Positions 47,663 through 56,306 are shown, numbered from the stretch's first letter. The stretch is 64,000 nt of DNA from Oricola cellulosilytica (GCF_019966575.1 NZ_JAINFK010000007.1:1-64000); one strand, 5' to 3'. Translations and numbers: made by a program. The notes: generated by a model not told the origin, from the letters alone.

Positions 47663-49027
47663 ATGCGCTTCGGATTGCTCGCGACCGTTCTGCTCCTGTC
47701 GGTGGCAACGCAGGCGACGGCCAACGATGTTGCGTGGCCCGAGCGGCTCGTCGGCCATGGGGGCCCGGTAAAGGCCGTCGCGGTCGCCTCCGATGGATCG
47801 ACTGCGCTGACCGCCTCCTTCGATTATTCGGTCATCTACTGGAAACTGGATGGGGCATCTGGGCAAGTGGCGGCGCGGCTGATCGGTCACAATGCCGGCG
47901 TCAATGACGTTGCCTTCGTAACGGGCCAAGAAAAGGCCGTTTCAGTTGCCGATGATGGAGCGCTGGCAATATGGAACCTGAAGGACGGTACGCTTGATGC
48001 GCTGCTCGAGGATACGGGCGACAAGGTGATCGACGTCGCGGTCGACGAGGCGGGCCGATATGCGGCAGCGGCGAGATGGGACGGTACCGCCCGTATCTAC
48101 GATATCGCGGCAATGCGCGAGACCGGGCGCGCGGAGGGGCATGACGGCAATGTCAACGCAGTCGCGTTTTCGCTCGACGGCGCGTCGCTCTTTACCGCAT
48201 CATATGACGGGACGATCCGCAGTTGGCCGATTGCGGACGGCAGGATCACCGGGGAGGCGAGAGTCCTCCATTCCAACGGATGGGGCGTCAACGTTCTTGC
48301 GCCGTTGCCCGGCGCGTCGCTGTTGGCGTTTGGTTCGCTGGACGGGATGGTCGGGGTGATCGAACTGCAAAGCGGCCGGATGAGCGAACTCAAGAAAGCC
48401 GAACATCCGATCCTGTCGCTCGACGTTTCCAAGCGGGCAGGACTGCTTGCGGCAGGCACGGCCAATGGCGAGATTTTCGTCTTCGATATCGAGACCGGAA
48501 CGATGGTCGAGGATTACCATGACAGTTACGGGCCGATCTGGGGTTTGTCATTCGTGCCCGAGGGGGACCGTCTCTACCGGGCGGGGCTGGATGATTTCGC
48601 GATCGGATGGCAGGTCGCCCCGCGCGAGCAATTCGAGAAGAACCAGTCGGAGTACCCGCGCCGTTTCGAGGCGCGCGATGTCAGCGATCCGGGCGAAGCA
48701 GAGTTCCTGCGCAAATGTTCGGTTTGCCATACATTGACGCCGGAGGACCAGAACCGGGCGGGACCGACGCTCTATGGCCTGTTCGGACGAAGGGCCGGAA
48801 CGGTCGAGGGCTATGCCTATTCGGAAGCGCTTGTGCGATCTGATATCGTGTGGGATGCCGATACGGTGTCGCAGCTTTTCGATGACGGACCGGATGTGGT
48901 GACGCCGGGAACCAAGATGCCCGTGCAGCGTCTCAAGAGCGTAGAGCGTCGCGACGCGCTGGTGCGGTATCTGCGCGACGCAACGCGTCCAAAGTCCACC
49001 ATCCCGCCGCCGGGCGAGCGCGGTTAG
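47663..49027 (+). CDS. WD40 beta-propeller / cytochrome c fusion protein
   Basis: Encodes 454 residues: a signal peptide (to about 23), six to seven WD40-like repeats (about 28-325; for example LVGHGGPVKAVAVASDGSTA and AEGHDGNVNAVAFSLDGASL) and a C-terminal class I cytochrome c domain with CSVCH at 352-356 and a probable Met ligand in TKMPVQ. It is a secreted haem protein whose propeller may dock a partner. Its place directly after fdhC suggests it receives electrons from, or senses the state of, formate dehydrogenase. The cytochrome domain resembles those of SoxD (CxxCH...GPTLYGLFGRRAGT). Confidence 0.88.
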   Translation: MRFGLLATVLLLSVATQATANDVAWPERLVGHGGPVKAVAVASDGSTALTASFDYSVIYWKLDGASGQVAARLIGHNAGVNDVAFVTGQEKAVSVADDGALAIWNLKDGTLDALLEDTGDKVIDVAVDEAGRYAAAARWDGTARIYDIAAMRETGRAEGHDGNVNAVAFSLDGASLFTASYDGTIRSWPIADGRITGEARVLHSNGWGVNVLAPLPGASLLAFGSLDGMVGVIELQSGRMSELKKAEHPILSLDVSKRAGLLAAGTANGEIFVFDIETGTMVEDYHDSYGPIWGLSFVPEGDRLYRAGLDDFAIGWQVAPREQFEKNQSEYPRRFEARDVSDPGEAEFLRKCSVCHTLTPEDQNRAGPTLYGLFGRRAGTVEGYAYSEALVRSDIVWDADTVSQLFDDGPDVVTPGTKMPVQRLKSVERRDALVRYLRDATRPKSTIPPPGERG

Positions 49028-49054
49028 ACCCATGATTCTGGAGATTACAGCACC

Positions 49055-49180
49055 ATGAAAGCCTTCCTTCTCAGCATCGTCGTCATGCTGGTTGTCGCCT
49101 TGTCTGCAGCCTATCTCGTCGATGATTACGTCGCGCGCGACGCGGACACGGAATTCGTGAGCGACAACGTCCGTCTGTAA
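49055..49180 (+). CDS. 41-residue membrane-anchored microprotein
   Basis: A short gene between the WD40/cytochrome and the protease genes. It has one membrane helix (KAFLLSIVVMLVVALSAAYL) followed by an acidic tail (VDDYVARDADTEFVSDN). Its TAA overlaps the next ATG (TAATG), which indicates translational coupling. The helix plus acidic tail may face the periplasm. No family is recognised; it could be an accessory subunit of the formate dehydrogenase membrane complex. Confidence 0.6.
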   Translation: MKAFLLSIVVMLVVALSAAYLVDDYVARDADTEFVSDNVRL

Positions 49181-50163
49181 TGAAAAAACCGCGGCAAAAC
49201 AGGATGTTGACGTCAGGTCTTGCCGCTGTCGTCCTGCTGTCCGCAGCGGGATTCTCGCACGGGGCTGAATGGCGGAATGACATCGCCGACCGAGCCAAGC
49301 GGTCGGTGGTCGCCGTCATTCCCGTTTTGCCGCGTGATGCGGTCAACAATGATGAACCGGAAGGAACGGGGTTTCCCGTCCGGGACGGAAATACCATCCT
49401 GACCGCTGACCATGTGCTCGGTCCGGCCACGTCCGTCCGCCTGCGGCTTTCGGATCGCCGTATGATGGATGCGGAGATCGTCGTGCGCGATCCGGAGACG
49501 GACATGGCCCTGCTGCGCATCTCCGAACGCATCACGCCGCTTCTTCTCGACGGGAAAGTCACTCCTGGTGATGACGTCTGCGTTGCAGGCAACGCGTTCG
49601 GTCTCGGCATCAGCCTGACATGTGGAATCGTTTCCGCCACGGAAATTCGCGGAATCGGGTTCAACCGAATCGAGGATTTCGTGCAGACCGATGCTGCAGT
49701 AAATCCGGGGATGTCGGGCGGACCCCTGTTCTCTCGGGCTGGCCGGGTGGCCGGCATGGCCAGCGCGATTTTCACCAAGGAGCGGGATGGCAATCTCGGC
49801 GTGAACTTCGCGGCGTCGATCCGCATGATCGAGGCATTCCTGGCAGACGGACTCGATGGCTCGATCGACCGCCGCCCGCAGGGTTTGCTGCTGAGGGCTG
49901 AGGAAAATCGCGGCGAGAACGGCAGGATGAGGGCCAAGATCGTTCGCGTCGTCGCGGGTTCACCGGAGGAGGGCGGCGGATTGCGGCAGGGCGATTTTCT
50001 GATTGCGATCAACGGGCTTGCCGTCAAAGGGCAGGCGGACTACCTGTTTGCCACCATGCTGTTTCCGGCGCCCGACACGCTGATCTATACGATCGTGCGG
50101 GACGGCAAGACGCAGTCAATCCCGATAACAAGTCAAATGGAGGAGGAAATCCGCGATGAGTGA
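49180..50163 (+). CDS. Trypsin-like serine protease with PDZ domain (S1C/HtrA-like)
   Basis: Encodes 327 residues: a signal peptide to about residue 29, a chymotrypsin-fold protease domain with the triad His78 (LTADHVLG), Asp108 (PETDMALL) and Ser179 (NPGMSGGPLF), and a PDZ domain (about 235-320, EEGGGLRQGDFLIAING). It would act in the periplasm on misassembled or unfolded proteins. Embedded in the formate dehydrogenase cluster, it may remove unmetallated subunits. It overlaps the next gene by 8 bases. Confidence 0.88.
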   Translation: MKKPRQNRMLTSGLAAVVLLSAAGFSHGAEWRNDIADRAKRSVVAVIPVLPRDAVNNDEPEGTGFPVRDGNTILTADHVLGPATSVRLRLSDRRMMDAEIVVRDPETDMALLRISERITPLLLDGKVTPGDDVCVAGNAFGLGISLTCGIVSATEIRGIGFNRIEDFVQTDAAVNPGMSGGPLFSRAGRVAGMASAIFTKERDGNLGVNFAASIRMIEAFLADGLDGSIDRRPQGLLLRAEENRGENGRMRAKIVRVVAGSPEEGGGLRQGDFLIAINGLAVKGQADYLFATMLFPAPDTLIYTIVRDGKTQSIPITSQMEEEIRDE

Positions 50164-50347
50164 AGAAGCCTTCAACATGTCGCTCCGCAAGTTCCTTAAG
50201 CAAGTCGGCGTGACGTCGCAGCGCGAGATAGAGGAGATCGTGCGTTCCGGAAACGCCGGCGGCGGGAAGCTCAAGGTCAAGATGGTCCTCACCGCCGAAG
50301 GAACACCACTGAACCATGTGGTCGAGGGCAACATCGAACTGCCATAG
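50156..50347 (+). CDS. DUF6494-like small protein
   Basis: Encodes 63 residues without signal or membrane segment: AFNMSLRKFLKQVGVTSQRE, then EIEEIVRSGNAGG and a short beta stretch (LKVKMVLTAEG). The pattern matches the DUF6494-type proteins found with formate dehydrogenase accessory genes; the name is tentative. It overlaps the protease gene by 8 bases, so the two are co-translated. Confidence 0.65.
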   Translation: MSEEAFNMSLRKFLKQVGVTSQREIEEIVRSGNAGGGKLKVKMVLTAEGTPLNHVVEGNIELP

Positions 50348-50364
50348 GCGTTCTCAGCAATCCG

Positions 50365-51114
50365 ATGACAACAGACGCACCCGAACTCCCGCCGGCGTTC
50401 AACGGCATGCTCGTGCCGCCGGACATTGCTCCCATTGGCGCCGCCGCCGAAGGCGTGGCCGCGGGGCGTCTTAGCGCGGGCGATGTGCTGTGGTCGGCGC
50501 GTGACGACCGCGCATCCGCTGCCTTCGTCCTCGAACCGGACGTCCCGTTGGAGCGGGCAGCCGAGATGCTTCCGGTTCTTATGGTCGCCATCGGGGATGC
50601 GCTCGGCGCGATCGGGCCGCCTAACCTTGCACTGACGTTTCGCTGGCCGGGGACCATTCTTGCCAACGGCGCGGTCGCAGGGGAGGTTCAGGCTTTCGTA
50701 TGGCCGGGCCGTGCACCCGAGGAGATCCCGGACTTCCTGGTCGTCGCATTCGATATCGCGCTGACGGAATCGGCAGACGGTTCCGAGCCGGGCCATGATC
50801 TGGGGTCGACATATCTGCACGTCGAAGGCTGCGGCGATCTCGACCGGACGATGGTTATCGAGGCGGTTGCGCGGCACTTCCTGTCCTGGATCGACGGATG
50901 GCAGCAGGATGGATTCGGTGCGGCGCATGCCTCGTGGACCGGGCGGGCGCATGACCGGAATGCGGACGTGACGGTTGATTTTTCAGGGCGGCAGGTGCAC
51001 GGCAAGTGGCTCGGGCTGGACGAGAATGGCGGCCTTCTCGTGAAAACCGCGAACGGCGGACAGACGCTGGCGCTGTATGAGACAATCGGGGAAAACGAGA
51101 AGGCCGATGCCTGA
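50365..51114 (+). CDS. Biotin/lipoate ligase-like protein with DUF4444 tail
   Basis: Encodes 249 residues, cytoplasmic. The N-terminal part resembles the class of biotin/lipoate protein ligases (RWPGTILANGAVAGEVQAF) and the C-terminal part (from about 190, HASWTGRAHDRNADVT onward) is a DUF4444-like SH3-type domain. Whether it still transfers a cofactor is unclear, as I cannot place a full ATP/lysine site. Known in formate dehydrogenase clusters of Rhizobiales; the role is unknown. It overlaps the next gene by 8 bases. Confidence 0.7.
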   Translation: MTTDAPELPPAFNGMLVPPDIAPIGAAAEGVAAGRLSAGDVLWSARDDRASAAFVLEPDVPLERAAEMLPVLMVAIGDALGAIGPPNLALTFRWPGTILANGAVAGEVQAFVWPGRAPEEIPDFLVVAFDIALTESADGSEPGHDLGSTYLHVEGCGDLDRTMVIEAVARHFLSWIDGWQQDGFGAAHASWTGRAHDRNADVTVDFSGRQVHGKWLGLDENGGLLVKTANGGQTLALYETIGENEKADA

Positions 51115-52153
51115 AATGCTGACAGAGGAAAAGCCGAAGTCACTTGTCTGGAAGTCCTCGGGCCTGCACCTGACGCACCGGCTTGCCAATGGCTGGCTTG
51201 CGGTGACGCCCGATATCATGCGCGCCTACTACACCCGGCCGGAAATTCACCCAATCGAGGAAAGCTGCCCGGCCGAGCATGCGCTGTTCGAGAAACTGAT
51301 GGACGATCCGATGGCGGCAGTCGACGAGAGCGAGATTCTCGCCATCGCCGACGCTGATGCGGCCGACAATTACCGCCTCGTTCTCAATTACAGGGACCAT
51401 CTGGTGTCGCACGGTTCCGTCGAGGCCGGTTACCGGGCGTTTTTCGTGGCGGGCGCGCCGACAGTGCCGCCGCTTTTCCTCGAGCAACTGGCGCACATGA
51501 TCGTCTCGAACATCCTCGACGGCGAGACCGACCCTTTCACGGTTCGGGCCGCTGAACTCTTCTTTCGCGAGCAAAAGGCGACGACTACCGACGGGCAGCT
51601 GATGCTGGCGGATGCGGAAGTCGTCGAGATGTATTCGAGGGACGGCGGCATGGGCGGGCTCGGCGCGCTGCTGGCCGAGGCAGGCACGCCGCTGCGCGAA
51701 GTCTCGCTCGACGTCATGACCGAAGAGAATGCGCCGCAGTACTGGGCGCGGGCAGACCAGTTCAATTTCGCCATCGATTTCCGCTTCACCGAGCGGGCGC
51801 CGGATGCACTCGCCGGCGTGATCGGGCGCTGGATCGGGCATTTTTACGGAACGCCGGTGCGTGTCCAGGCGATGCAGTCCGTGCGGGACGAGCGCTGGTC
51901 CTGGCATGTGGGGCTCGACGCGACCGCCTCGGCGATTCTCAACGCGCTCTACGAGGGCAAGACCCTGGACGAAGCGATGCAGGAGCGCATGGTGGCGCTT
52001 TTCCGGGTCGAGTTCCTTGACCCTTCGAGGCTCGTGGAATCGATGCGCGGCAAGCCGGTCTATCTCGGCCTTGCGATGAACGACGACAATCTGATCCGGC
52101 TGAAACCGCAGAACCTGCTGGTCAATCTGCCGGTCGAAACCATACGGCAATAG
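51107..52153 (+). CDS. DUF6352-like cytoplasmic protein
   Basis: Encodes 348 residues from ATG 51107 (a second ATG three codons in is possible). It is soluble, with segments such as DIMRAYYTRPEIHPIEESCPAEHALFE in two pieces and SQ-free helical regions; no catalytic motif is seen. It matches the DUF6352-type proteins that accompany the formate dehydrogenase accessory genes, though the name rests on my recall of the family. The tight coupling to the ligase-like gene suggests a joint job in cofactor or enzyme maturation. Confidence 0.65.
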   Translation: MPEMLTEEKPKSLVWKSSGLHLTHRLANGWLAVTPDIMRAYYTRPEIHPIEESCPAEHALFEKLMDDPMAAVDESEILAIADADAADNYRLVLNYRDHLVSHGSVEAGYRAFFVAGAPTVPPLFLEQLAHMIVSNILDGETDPFTVRAAELFFREQKATTTDGQLMLADAEVVEMYSRDGGMGGLGALLAEAGTPLREVSLDVMTEENAPQYWARADQFNFAIDFRFTERAPDALAGVIGRWIGHFYGTPVRVQAMQSVRDERWSWHVGLDATASAILNALYEGKTLDEAMQERMVALFRVEFLDPSRLVESMRGKPVYLGLAMNDDNLIRLKPQNLLVNLPVETIRQ

Positions 52154-52167
52154 GGGCAACGAGCATC

Positions 52168-52467
52168 ATGTCAGCACAAACCAAATCCACCTCCAGCAAC
52201 CTGCTCGGCCGCCTGCTCGCGGTGGCGATCGCCATTGTGCTGGCGCTTGCCGCCTACTGGCTTTGGCAGACCCAGGTGGACAACCGCCCCGCCGAGCCGC
52301 TCCAGCCCCGCACGCTAGAGGAGATCGGGACGCCGGATGCGGTTACGGAATGCATCGTTGACCGTGTCGGCGAGATCAACGCGCTCGTCGCCGACGGCCT
52401 GATGAGCGACGAGGCCGCCGAAATCTCGCGCCAGCGGGCCCGCTCGCTCTGCAGCCAGCAAAACTGA
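52168..52467 (+). CDS. Small single-pass membrane protein of unknown function
   Basis: Encodes 99 residues: one membrane helix (about 14-32, LAVAIAIVLALAAYWLW) and a C-terminal soluble part with two Cys (VTECIVDRVGEIN and SLCSQQN) that could form a disulfide outside the membrane. The sequence ends 3 bases before the convergent Fe-S gene. No family is recognised. Its position ends the plus-strand accessory operon. Confidence 0.65.
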   Translation: MSAQTKSTSSNLLGRLLAVAIAIVLALAAYWLWQTQVDNRPAEPLQPRTLEEIGTPDAVTECIVDRVGEINALVADGLMSDEAAEISRQRARSLCSQQN

Positions 52468-52470
52468 CGA

Positions 52471-54513
52471 TCAGTCGTCCGACAGGAAATCGTCGACGCT
52501 CAGTCCCGCTTTCCCGGCATTGAGGTAGTCGTCGGTCGTGCGTATGCGCGGACGCTTGGCGATCTCGAACGGGTCCGCGCCGCCTTCCGACAACGCGTCG
52601 AGCCGGCACTCCTCGCACATGTGGATGAGGGAGCTGCGTTCCTCGCTCTCGTACATCCAGTGCTTGCCGCTCAGCTTTTCGGCCAGGCGGTCGAGCATGC
52701 CCTTGGCCGCGAACGGCTTGCCGCAGCGCGTGCATTCGGCCGGCTCGTCCTCGTTCAGGGTGACAGGCTGCATCGCCGACGGCGAAAGATTGTAGCGCGC
52801 CTCCAGCGTGATCGCCGTCTCCGGGCAGGTCGCCGCGCAGATGCCGCACTGGACGCACGCGGTCTCGACGAAACGCAGCTGCGGCTTTTCCGGATTGTCG
52901 CGGATCGCATCGGCCGGGCAGGCGGACACGCAGGCCATGCAGAGCGTACAGGCGGCGGTGTCGACGTGGATCGTGCCATAGGGCGCCGAGGCGGGCAGCG
53001 GCAGGAGTTCGCCCTTCGCCTTGCCGTGCTTGGCGAGGACCGCGATCGCGGCAGTCGCGACTTCGCGCTTCCCGCCGACCGGCGTCGAAGCGACCCGGGC
53101 GATCTCTCTTGCCGGCTTCAACTCATGGAGCGTTGCCTCCACCGCGTCCGGGTCGGTCTCAAACAGCACCTCGAGCCTGCGGGCGCCGAGGCCGATTCCG
53201 TCGAGCAGCGCGGTGGTCAACGCGATTTCTTCGCCAAGCGCATGGTATTCCTCGGGCTTGCGCGGATCGCCGAGCACAAGGACATCGCGGAACCCCGCCG
53301 CCAGCGCCGAGACGATCGCATCGTGGCCGACGCCCGACGCCGAGTGGATCTCGAAGGGCAGCACATTCACCGGCAGGCCCTTGCCGAAGCGCGCCATGGC
53401 GTTGATCAGCGGCGCGCCATGGCTCGCATCGTGCAGCAGCAGGACCGGCGATTTTCCACCGGCGTCGAGATAGGCTGAAACCAGCGCCTGCAGCCGCGCG
53501 ATCAGGGTGGCGCGCGCCGGATAGTCGTAGGAAACGGCGCCGGTCGGGCAGTGGGCGGAGCAGTTGCCGCATCCGCCGCAGATCCCGGCGTCGATCTCGA
53601 CGATATCGCCGTTCGGCACGATCGCGCCGGGCGGGCAGTTGTCGAGGCATTTCGTGCAGCCGGTGATCTTCGAGCGTTCGTGGGCGCAGATCGAAGGGTC
53701 GTAGCGCACATAGATCGGCTTCTCGAACTCGCCGACATACTCGCCGGCGTCGATGACCGCGCGCAGCACGGCGGCCGGATCGCCGGGATCGGCGCGGAAA
53801 TAGCCGTCGCGCCCCTCGGTGCGGGCAAACAGTGGCGCGGACCCGGTGATGTCGAAGATCACGCTGCAGGTCGACTTCGCGCCGTCTCGCGGCATCGCGA
53901 ATTCGGGCTTTACGCGCGACGACGGCAGCATGCCGGCATAGCCGTCAATCGACACTTCGAACGCGCCGAGCGAACCCGTCGCGGTCGTGATCCTTCCCGC
54001 GAAGACGGGGAAGTCGAGCACTTCCGGCAGGAGCACCTCGTCATGGCCGCCAGTCAGCAGCAGCGTGACCGACAGCGACCGGTTCAAAAGCGCGGCCGCA
54101 TCGAAGGCGGACTGGCCGTCACCCATGACCAGACAGAGCCCGTCGCTCTCGATCGTCCGCAGCCGGGCCGGCTGGCCGGTCACATTGGCGGCGGCGAGCA
54201 GCGCGGCGATCTTCGGCGATGCGGCCTTCCGGTCTTTCGTCCAGCCCGCGTTTTCGCGTATGTTGACGTAGTCCGGCACCGGAAGGCCTGATTCCTCGGC
54301 GATCTCCGAGAAAAGCGGACTTTCCTGGGTGCAGGCGACGCAGAGCGGGCGGCCCGACTGCAGGTGTTTCTCGTAGGAGGCGACCTCGCTGCGGCAGAGG
54401 CGGGAGTGGAACTCGACCGCGCCATAGCCGGCCTGTTTCGCGAGCAGTTCATGGTCGAGAACCATGGTTTTCTCGCAATCGCAAAGCAGGAGGGTTTTGT
54501 CCTTGGAATCCAT
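52471..54513 (-). CDS. Multi-cluster 4Fe-4S protein, formate dehydrogenase accessory
   Basis: Encodes 680 residues. Four ferredoxin-like sites are clear: CTKCLDNCPPG with Cys276 upstream, CGGCGNCSAHCPTG (312-322), and later CTLCMACVSACP and CVQCGICAATCP. A C-terminal pair CTRCGKPF and CEECR suggests a zinc ribbon. The N-terminal third has further Cys (CDCEK, LCRSE, CVAC). No signal is seen, so it is cytoplasmic. It may transfer electrons or assemble clusters for FdhB. It faces DUF3305/DUF3306 across 83 bases. The gene differs from HdrA and NuoG-like proteins in lacking a flavin site. Confidence 0.8.
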   Translation of the reverse strand: MDSKDKTLLLCDCEKTMVLDHELLAKQAGYGAVEFHSRLCRSEVASYEKHLQSGRPLCVACTQESPLFSEIAEESGLPVPDYVNIRENAGWTKDRKAASPKIAALLAAANVTGQPARLRTIESDGLCLVMGDGQSAFDAAALLNRSLSVTLLLTGGHDEVLLPEVLDFPVFAGRITTATGSLGAFEVSIDGYAGMLPSSRVKPEFAMPRDGAKSTCSVIFDITGSAPLFARTEGRDGYFRADPGDPAAVLRAVIDAGEYVGEFEKPIYVRYDPSICAHERSKITGCTKCLDNCPPGAIVPNGDIVEIDAGICGGCGNCSAHCPTGAVSYDYPARATLIARLQALVSAYLDAGGKSPVLLLHDASHGAPLINAMARFGKGLPVNVLPFEIHSASGVGHDAIVSALAAGFRDVLVLGDPRKPEEYHALGEEIALTTALLDGIGLGARRLEVLFETDPDAVEATLHELKPAREIARVASTPVGGKREVATAAIAVLAKHGKAKGELLPLPASAPYGTIHVDTAACTLCMACVSACPADAIRDNPEKPQLRFVETACVQCGICAATCPETAITLEARYNLSPSAMQPVTLNEDEPAECTRCGKPFAAKGMLDRLAEKLSGKHWMYESEERSSLIHMCEECRLDALSEGGADPFEIAKRPRIRTTDDYLNAGKAGLSVDDFLSDD

Positions 54514-54596
54514 CGGGTTACTCTTGTTGTTCGGCTGCGCTAACTTATTGTTCCAGACGCAGGTGGCAATGTTTTTCGGCCACCGGGAGAAAACAT

Positions 54597-55142
54597 TTGG
54601 CCCGTGAGCTTTCCATCATTGTCGGCGTCCTTGCCGAGAAGCGCAAATCCGCCTCCCGGTGGGCGGACGATTACTGGATTCCGGTCGGCATAATGCCGGC
54701 TCCCAAGGGGTTCTCGGCGGGCGATGTGCTGTTCAGCGACGAGACCGTGACACGTTACTTCATGGGGACCTCCGAACTCAATTGCCACGCGGCGGAGACC
54801 GAGGCTTATGTGCACAATTTCAACAGCCGCACGCCGGCGCTTTATGTCGTCCTCAGCGCCGATTCGGAAGGGAATCATCCGCTGCCCTGGTTCGTCCAGT
54901 CTGTCACGGCCTCGCCCTACCATGCGCAGGATTTCGAGGACAGTGCCGAAGACATCGTGGAGCGCGTCGCCATGCCGCCGGAAATCGCCGCCGCAATTCG
55001 CGAATTCACGGACACGTATCACGTTGAAGAACCGTTCAAGAAGCGCCGCCGCGACAAGCTGAAGGTCGAGGACCAGAAATTCGGCAAGGAGCCGATCTTC
55101 ATGGATCGCTCCCGCGCGCCCGGAGGCAAGCTCGATGGCTGA
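54597..55142 (+). CDS. DUF3305 protein
   Basis: Encodes 181 residues, soluble and probably cytoplasmic. The conserved region is RWADDYWIPVGIMPAP near the start and FVQSVTASPYHAQDFEDS in the middle. DUF3305 proteins are next to DUF3306 and formate dehydrogenase genes in many proteobacteria; their function is unknown. The start is TTG 54597, after GGGAGAAAACA. The next gene overlaps it by 8 bases. Confidence 0.8.
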   Translation: MARELSIIVGVLAEKRKSASRWADDYWIPVGIMPAPKGFSAGDVLFSDETVTRYFMGTSELNCHAAETEAYVHNFNSRTPALYVVLSADSEGNHPLPWFVQSVTASPYHAQDFEDSAEDIVERVAMPPEIAAAIREFTDTYHVEEPFKKRRRDKLKVEDQKFGKEPIFMDRSRAPGGKLDG

Positions 55143-55821
55143 GGAACCTGTCAGGGAGCGCGGTTTTCTCGCGCGCTGGTCCCAGCGCAAGCGGGCCGCT
55201 GTCGAGGAAGACGTTCCCACAGAGACAGGGCCGGACGCATTGCCGGCCGATGACACCGAAACCGAAAAGCAGCCGGAGGCCGTCGATGAGGCGCTGGCCG
55301 CCGAGCTTGAGGAGAACAGGCTTGCGGCGGAGGCCGTCGACATCGACAGCCTTTCCTACGAGGACGACTTCAAGGTGTTTCTCAAGAGGGGCGTGCCGGA
55401 GGCGCTCAAGAAACAGGCGCTGCGCAAGCTTTGGCGGTCCAATCCCATTCTCGCCAATCTCGACGGACTGAACGATTACGACGACGATTTCGGCGATCCC
55501 TCGGCCAACGTCTACAAGTCGCTATGGGCGCTGGGACGAGGGTTCCTCAGCGAGGCCGAACAAAAGGCGCAATACGCGGCGGGCCGTTTGACCATGCCGG
55601 AGCCAAGCGAAGACGCTGCGGAGGCGTTGGCCGGGACCGGCGAACCAGAGCCGGACTTTGAAGCTCCGGCGGAGTCGCCTGAAGCCGAGGACAAATCAGA
55701 CGGTCACCAGGCGGAGGAGGTTGCGGTCGCCGAAGCGGAAGAGGCGGCCCCTGATTCGGAGCAGGAAGAGGAAGACGCCGCGCCGCGCCGCGTTTCCATT
55801 CGCCGACGTCTCGAAGGTTAA
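55135..55821 (+). CDS. DUF3306 protein
   Basis: Encodes 228 residues. The conserved core (about 75-150) includes DFKVFLKRGVPEALKKQALR and NVYKSLW; flanking parts are acidic and low-complexity (Glu/Ala-rich), ending in a short basic RRRLEG tail. It is paired with DUF3305 and belongs to the formate dehydrogenase accessory set; the role is unknown. Confidence 0.8.
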   Translation: MAEEPVRERGFLARWSQRKRAAVEEDVPTETGPDALPADDTETEKQPEAVDEALAAELEENRLAAEAVDIDSLSYEDDFKVFLKRGVPEALKKQALRKLWRSNPILANLDGLNDYDDDFGDPSANVYKSLWALGRGFLSEAEQKAQYAAGRLTMPEPSEDAAEALAGTGEPEPDFEAPAESPEAEDKSDGHQAEEVAVAEAEEAAPDSEQEEEDAAPRRVSIRRRLEG

Positions 55822-55877
55822 GCTCAGGACCTATTAATCCGGGCAAACCAGATACAATTCGGAGTTTGAGGTCACCT

Positions 55878-56306
55878 ATGTCCGATATATCCGGCCGTTG
55901 CCTTTGCGGTGCATTGACTTGGAGTTCGAGCGGTCCAATTTTGTGGAGCGCCCTTTGTCATTGTGAAGATTGCCGCCGCGCGGCATCATCTGATTATGTA
56001 AGCTGGTTTGGCGTCTTGCGTTCAACCGTGTCTTGGTCGGGTCCCCGAAAATTTTATCGGTCTTCGCCAAAAGTCATGCGCAGTTTCTGCGGCCAATGCG
56101 GAGCTCCCGCCTCTTTCGAATCAGAGATTTTCCCAGACGAAACGCATCTGTATGCGGCAACACTTGATAAGCCCAATTTATACCGGCCTACAGCACACTT
56201 CTTCTGGTCGGAGCATCTCCCATGGGTGACAGTTCGTGATGATCTACCTAAGCACCAAAAGGGCCTCCAGCACGCGGCACAGTCTGGAAAGGATCTGCTG
56301 AAATAG
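55878..56306 (+). CDS. GFA-family (CENP-V/glutathione-dependent formaldehyde-activating) zinc protein
   Basis: Encodes 142 residues with the zinc ligands of the GFA fold: CLC (8-10), CHCEDC (27-32) and CGQC (71-74). Related Gfa enzymes add formaldehyde to glutathione, the first step toward formate, though many family members have other roles. The base composition is clearly lower in GC than its neighbours and the codon use is less biased, which suggests recent acquisition. GAGGT precedes the ATG. Confidence 0.8.
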   Translation: MSDISGRCLCGALTWSSSGPILWSALCHCEDCRRAASSDYVSWFGVLRSTVSWSGPRKFYRSSPKVMRSFCGQCGAPASFESEIFPDETHLYAATLDKPNLYRPTAHFFWSEHLPWVTVRDDLPKHQKGLQHAAQSGKDLLK

